In this document: piece by piece, positions 63,914 through 64,000 of the stretch | Position numbering within the stretch: the stretch's first letter is position 1 | How the letters are laid out: the number at the start of each line of letters is the position of its first letter | DNA from: Chloroflexota bacterium | GTDB taxonomy: Bacteria > Chloroflexota > Dehalococcoidia > Lucifugimonadales > Lucifugimonadaceae | Length of the DNA: 64,000 nucleotides | Direction: 5' to 3' | Assembly (NCBI GenBank): GCA_002718415.1 | Contig: PBEM01000009.1 | Coordinates: 1-64,000, forward strand | Program-made: the position numbers and the translations under genes | The notes under the pieces: generated by a model | Databases searched by the model: none | What the model saw: only the letters and a program-made list of their open reading frames with translations | What the model was told of the DNA's origin: nothing

Positions 63914-64000
63914 ATGAAGAAGTTAAGAAAAATTAAAAAAATAATCGATTTTTTAAAATTTAAATTTTTAACAAGATATATTTTGATTATAATAAATGGT
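63914..64000 (+). CDS. N-terminus of a membrane protein, possibly the Ni-SOD maturation protease (3' partial)
   Basis: An ATG opens a frame of 29 codons that runs off the window end. The peptide has a Lys-rich start followed by the hydrophobic FLTRYILIIING, which is the kind of strand that precedes the Ser-Met-x-Pro motif of S26 signal-peptidase-like SodX. It is divergent from sodN, 61 bases away. No ribosome binding site is obvious. The identification is by context and pattern only. Confidence 0.4.
   Translation, partial: MKKLRKIKKIIDFLKFKFLTRYILIIING

Overview
The window is about 64 kb of very AT-rich (roughly 30 % G+C by eye), densely packed bacterial chromosome. TTG starts are frequent. 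Many gene ends abut or overlap, including convergent pairs such as leuB/cimA, DUF1385/hisIE, ygfZ/fabL and pdhB/DUF971. No rRNA, tRNA, CRISPR, prophage or transposase was seen. Several markers suggest Chloroflexota, and a streamlined pelagic lineage such as SAR202 is a reasonable inference: a T-box leader in front of ilvB, an alternative complex III (Act) operon with an attached ccm block, the DUF3090/SCO1664-type gene pair known from Actinobacteria and Chloroflexi, an HtpX-PspAB pair, and a Ni superoxide dismutase. The lineage cannot be proven from this sequence alone.

Layout. 0-7 kb: tail of a repeat-rich acidic protein, a membrane-anchored parvulin, hom-thrC, a CelD-like GNAT, an MshA-like glycosyltransferase and a tandem-GNAT protein. 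7-18 kb: T-box leader, then ilvB-ilvN-ilvC-leuA-leuC-(DUF4328)-leuD-leuB, with cimA convergent. Together these give branched-chain amino acids with a citramalate entry to isoleucine; ilvD and ilvA are not here. 18-22.4 kb: DUF3090 and SCO1664-like genes, an inositol-monophosphatase-family enzyme, HtpX-PspAB, and a degenerate glutamine amidotransferase. 22.4-28.9 kb: a striking GC-rich hairpin in front of gyrA, then a flavin reductase, a glycosyltransferase, ribosomal proteins L21-L27-L31 and a DUF1385 membrane protein.

28.9-37.7 kb: a his operon on the minus strand (hisH-hisA-methyltransferase-hisF-HAD-hisIE), the Fe-S pair erpA-ygfZ, and a fatty-acid operon (HadA/HadB-like dehydratase, plsX, fabG, fabL). 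37.7-50.3 kb: a minus-strand respiratory operon encoding a small membrane protein, ActA, a split ActB (Mo-like chain and Fe-S chain), two adjacent NrfD-type subunits, ActD and ActE. It continues into cytochrome c maturation genes (ccmH, ccmF, small membrane genes, a TlpA/CcmG-like thioredoxin). 50.3-53.1 kb: E1 alpha and beta of a 2-oxoacid dehydrogenase without E2/E3, and DUF971.

53.2-63.3 kb: a plus-strand catabolic locus of a composition I do not recognise as a described system. It holds a Gfo/Idh/MocA oxidoreductase, 5-oxoprolinase PxpABC, a Na+-pumping decarboxylase reduced to gamma, biotin carrier and beta subunits, two DapA-family proteins that have lost canonical active-site residues, a TauE/SafE exporter and a ThDP-dependent lyase/decarboxylase. 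It ends in a 16-bp-stem terminator facing sodN (Ni-SOD). At the right edge a divergent open frame may be the start of the Ni-SOD maturation protease.
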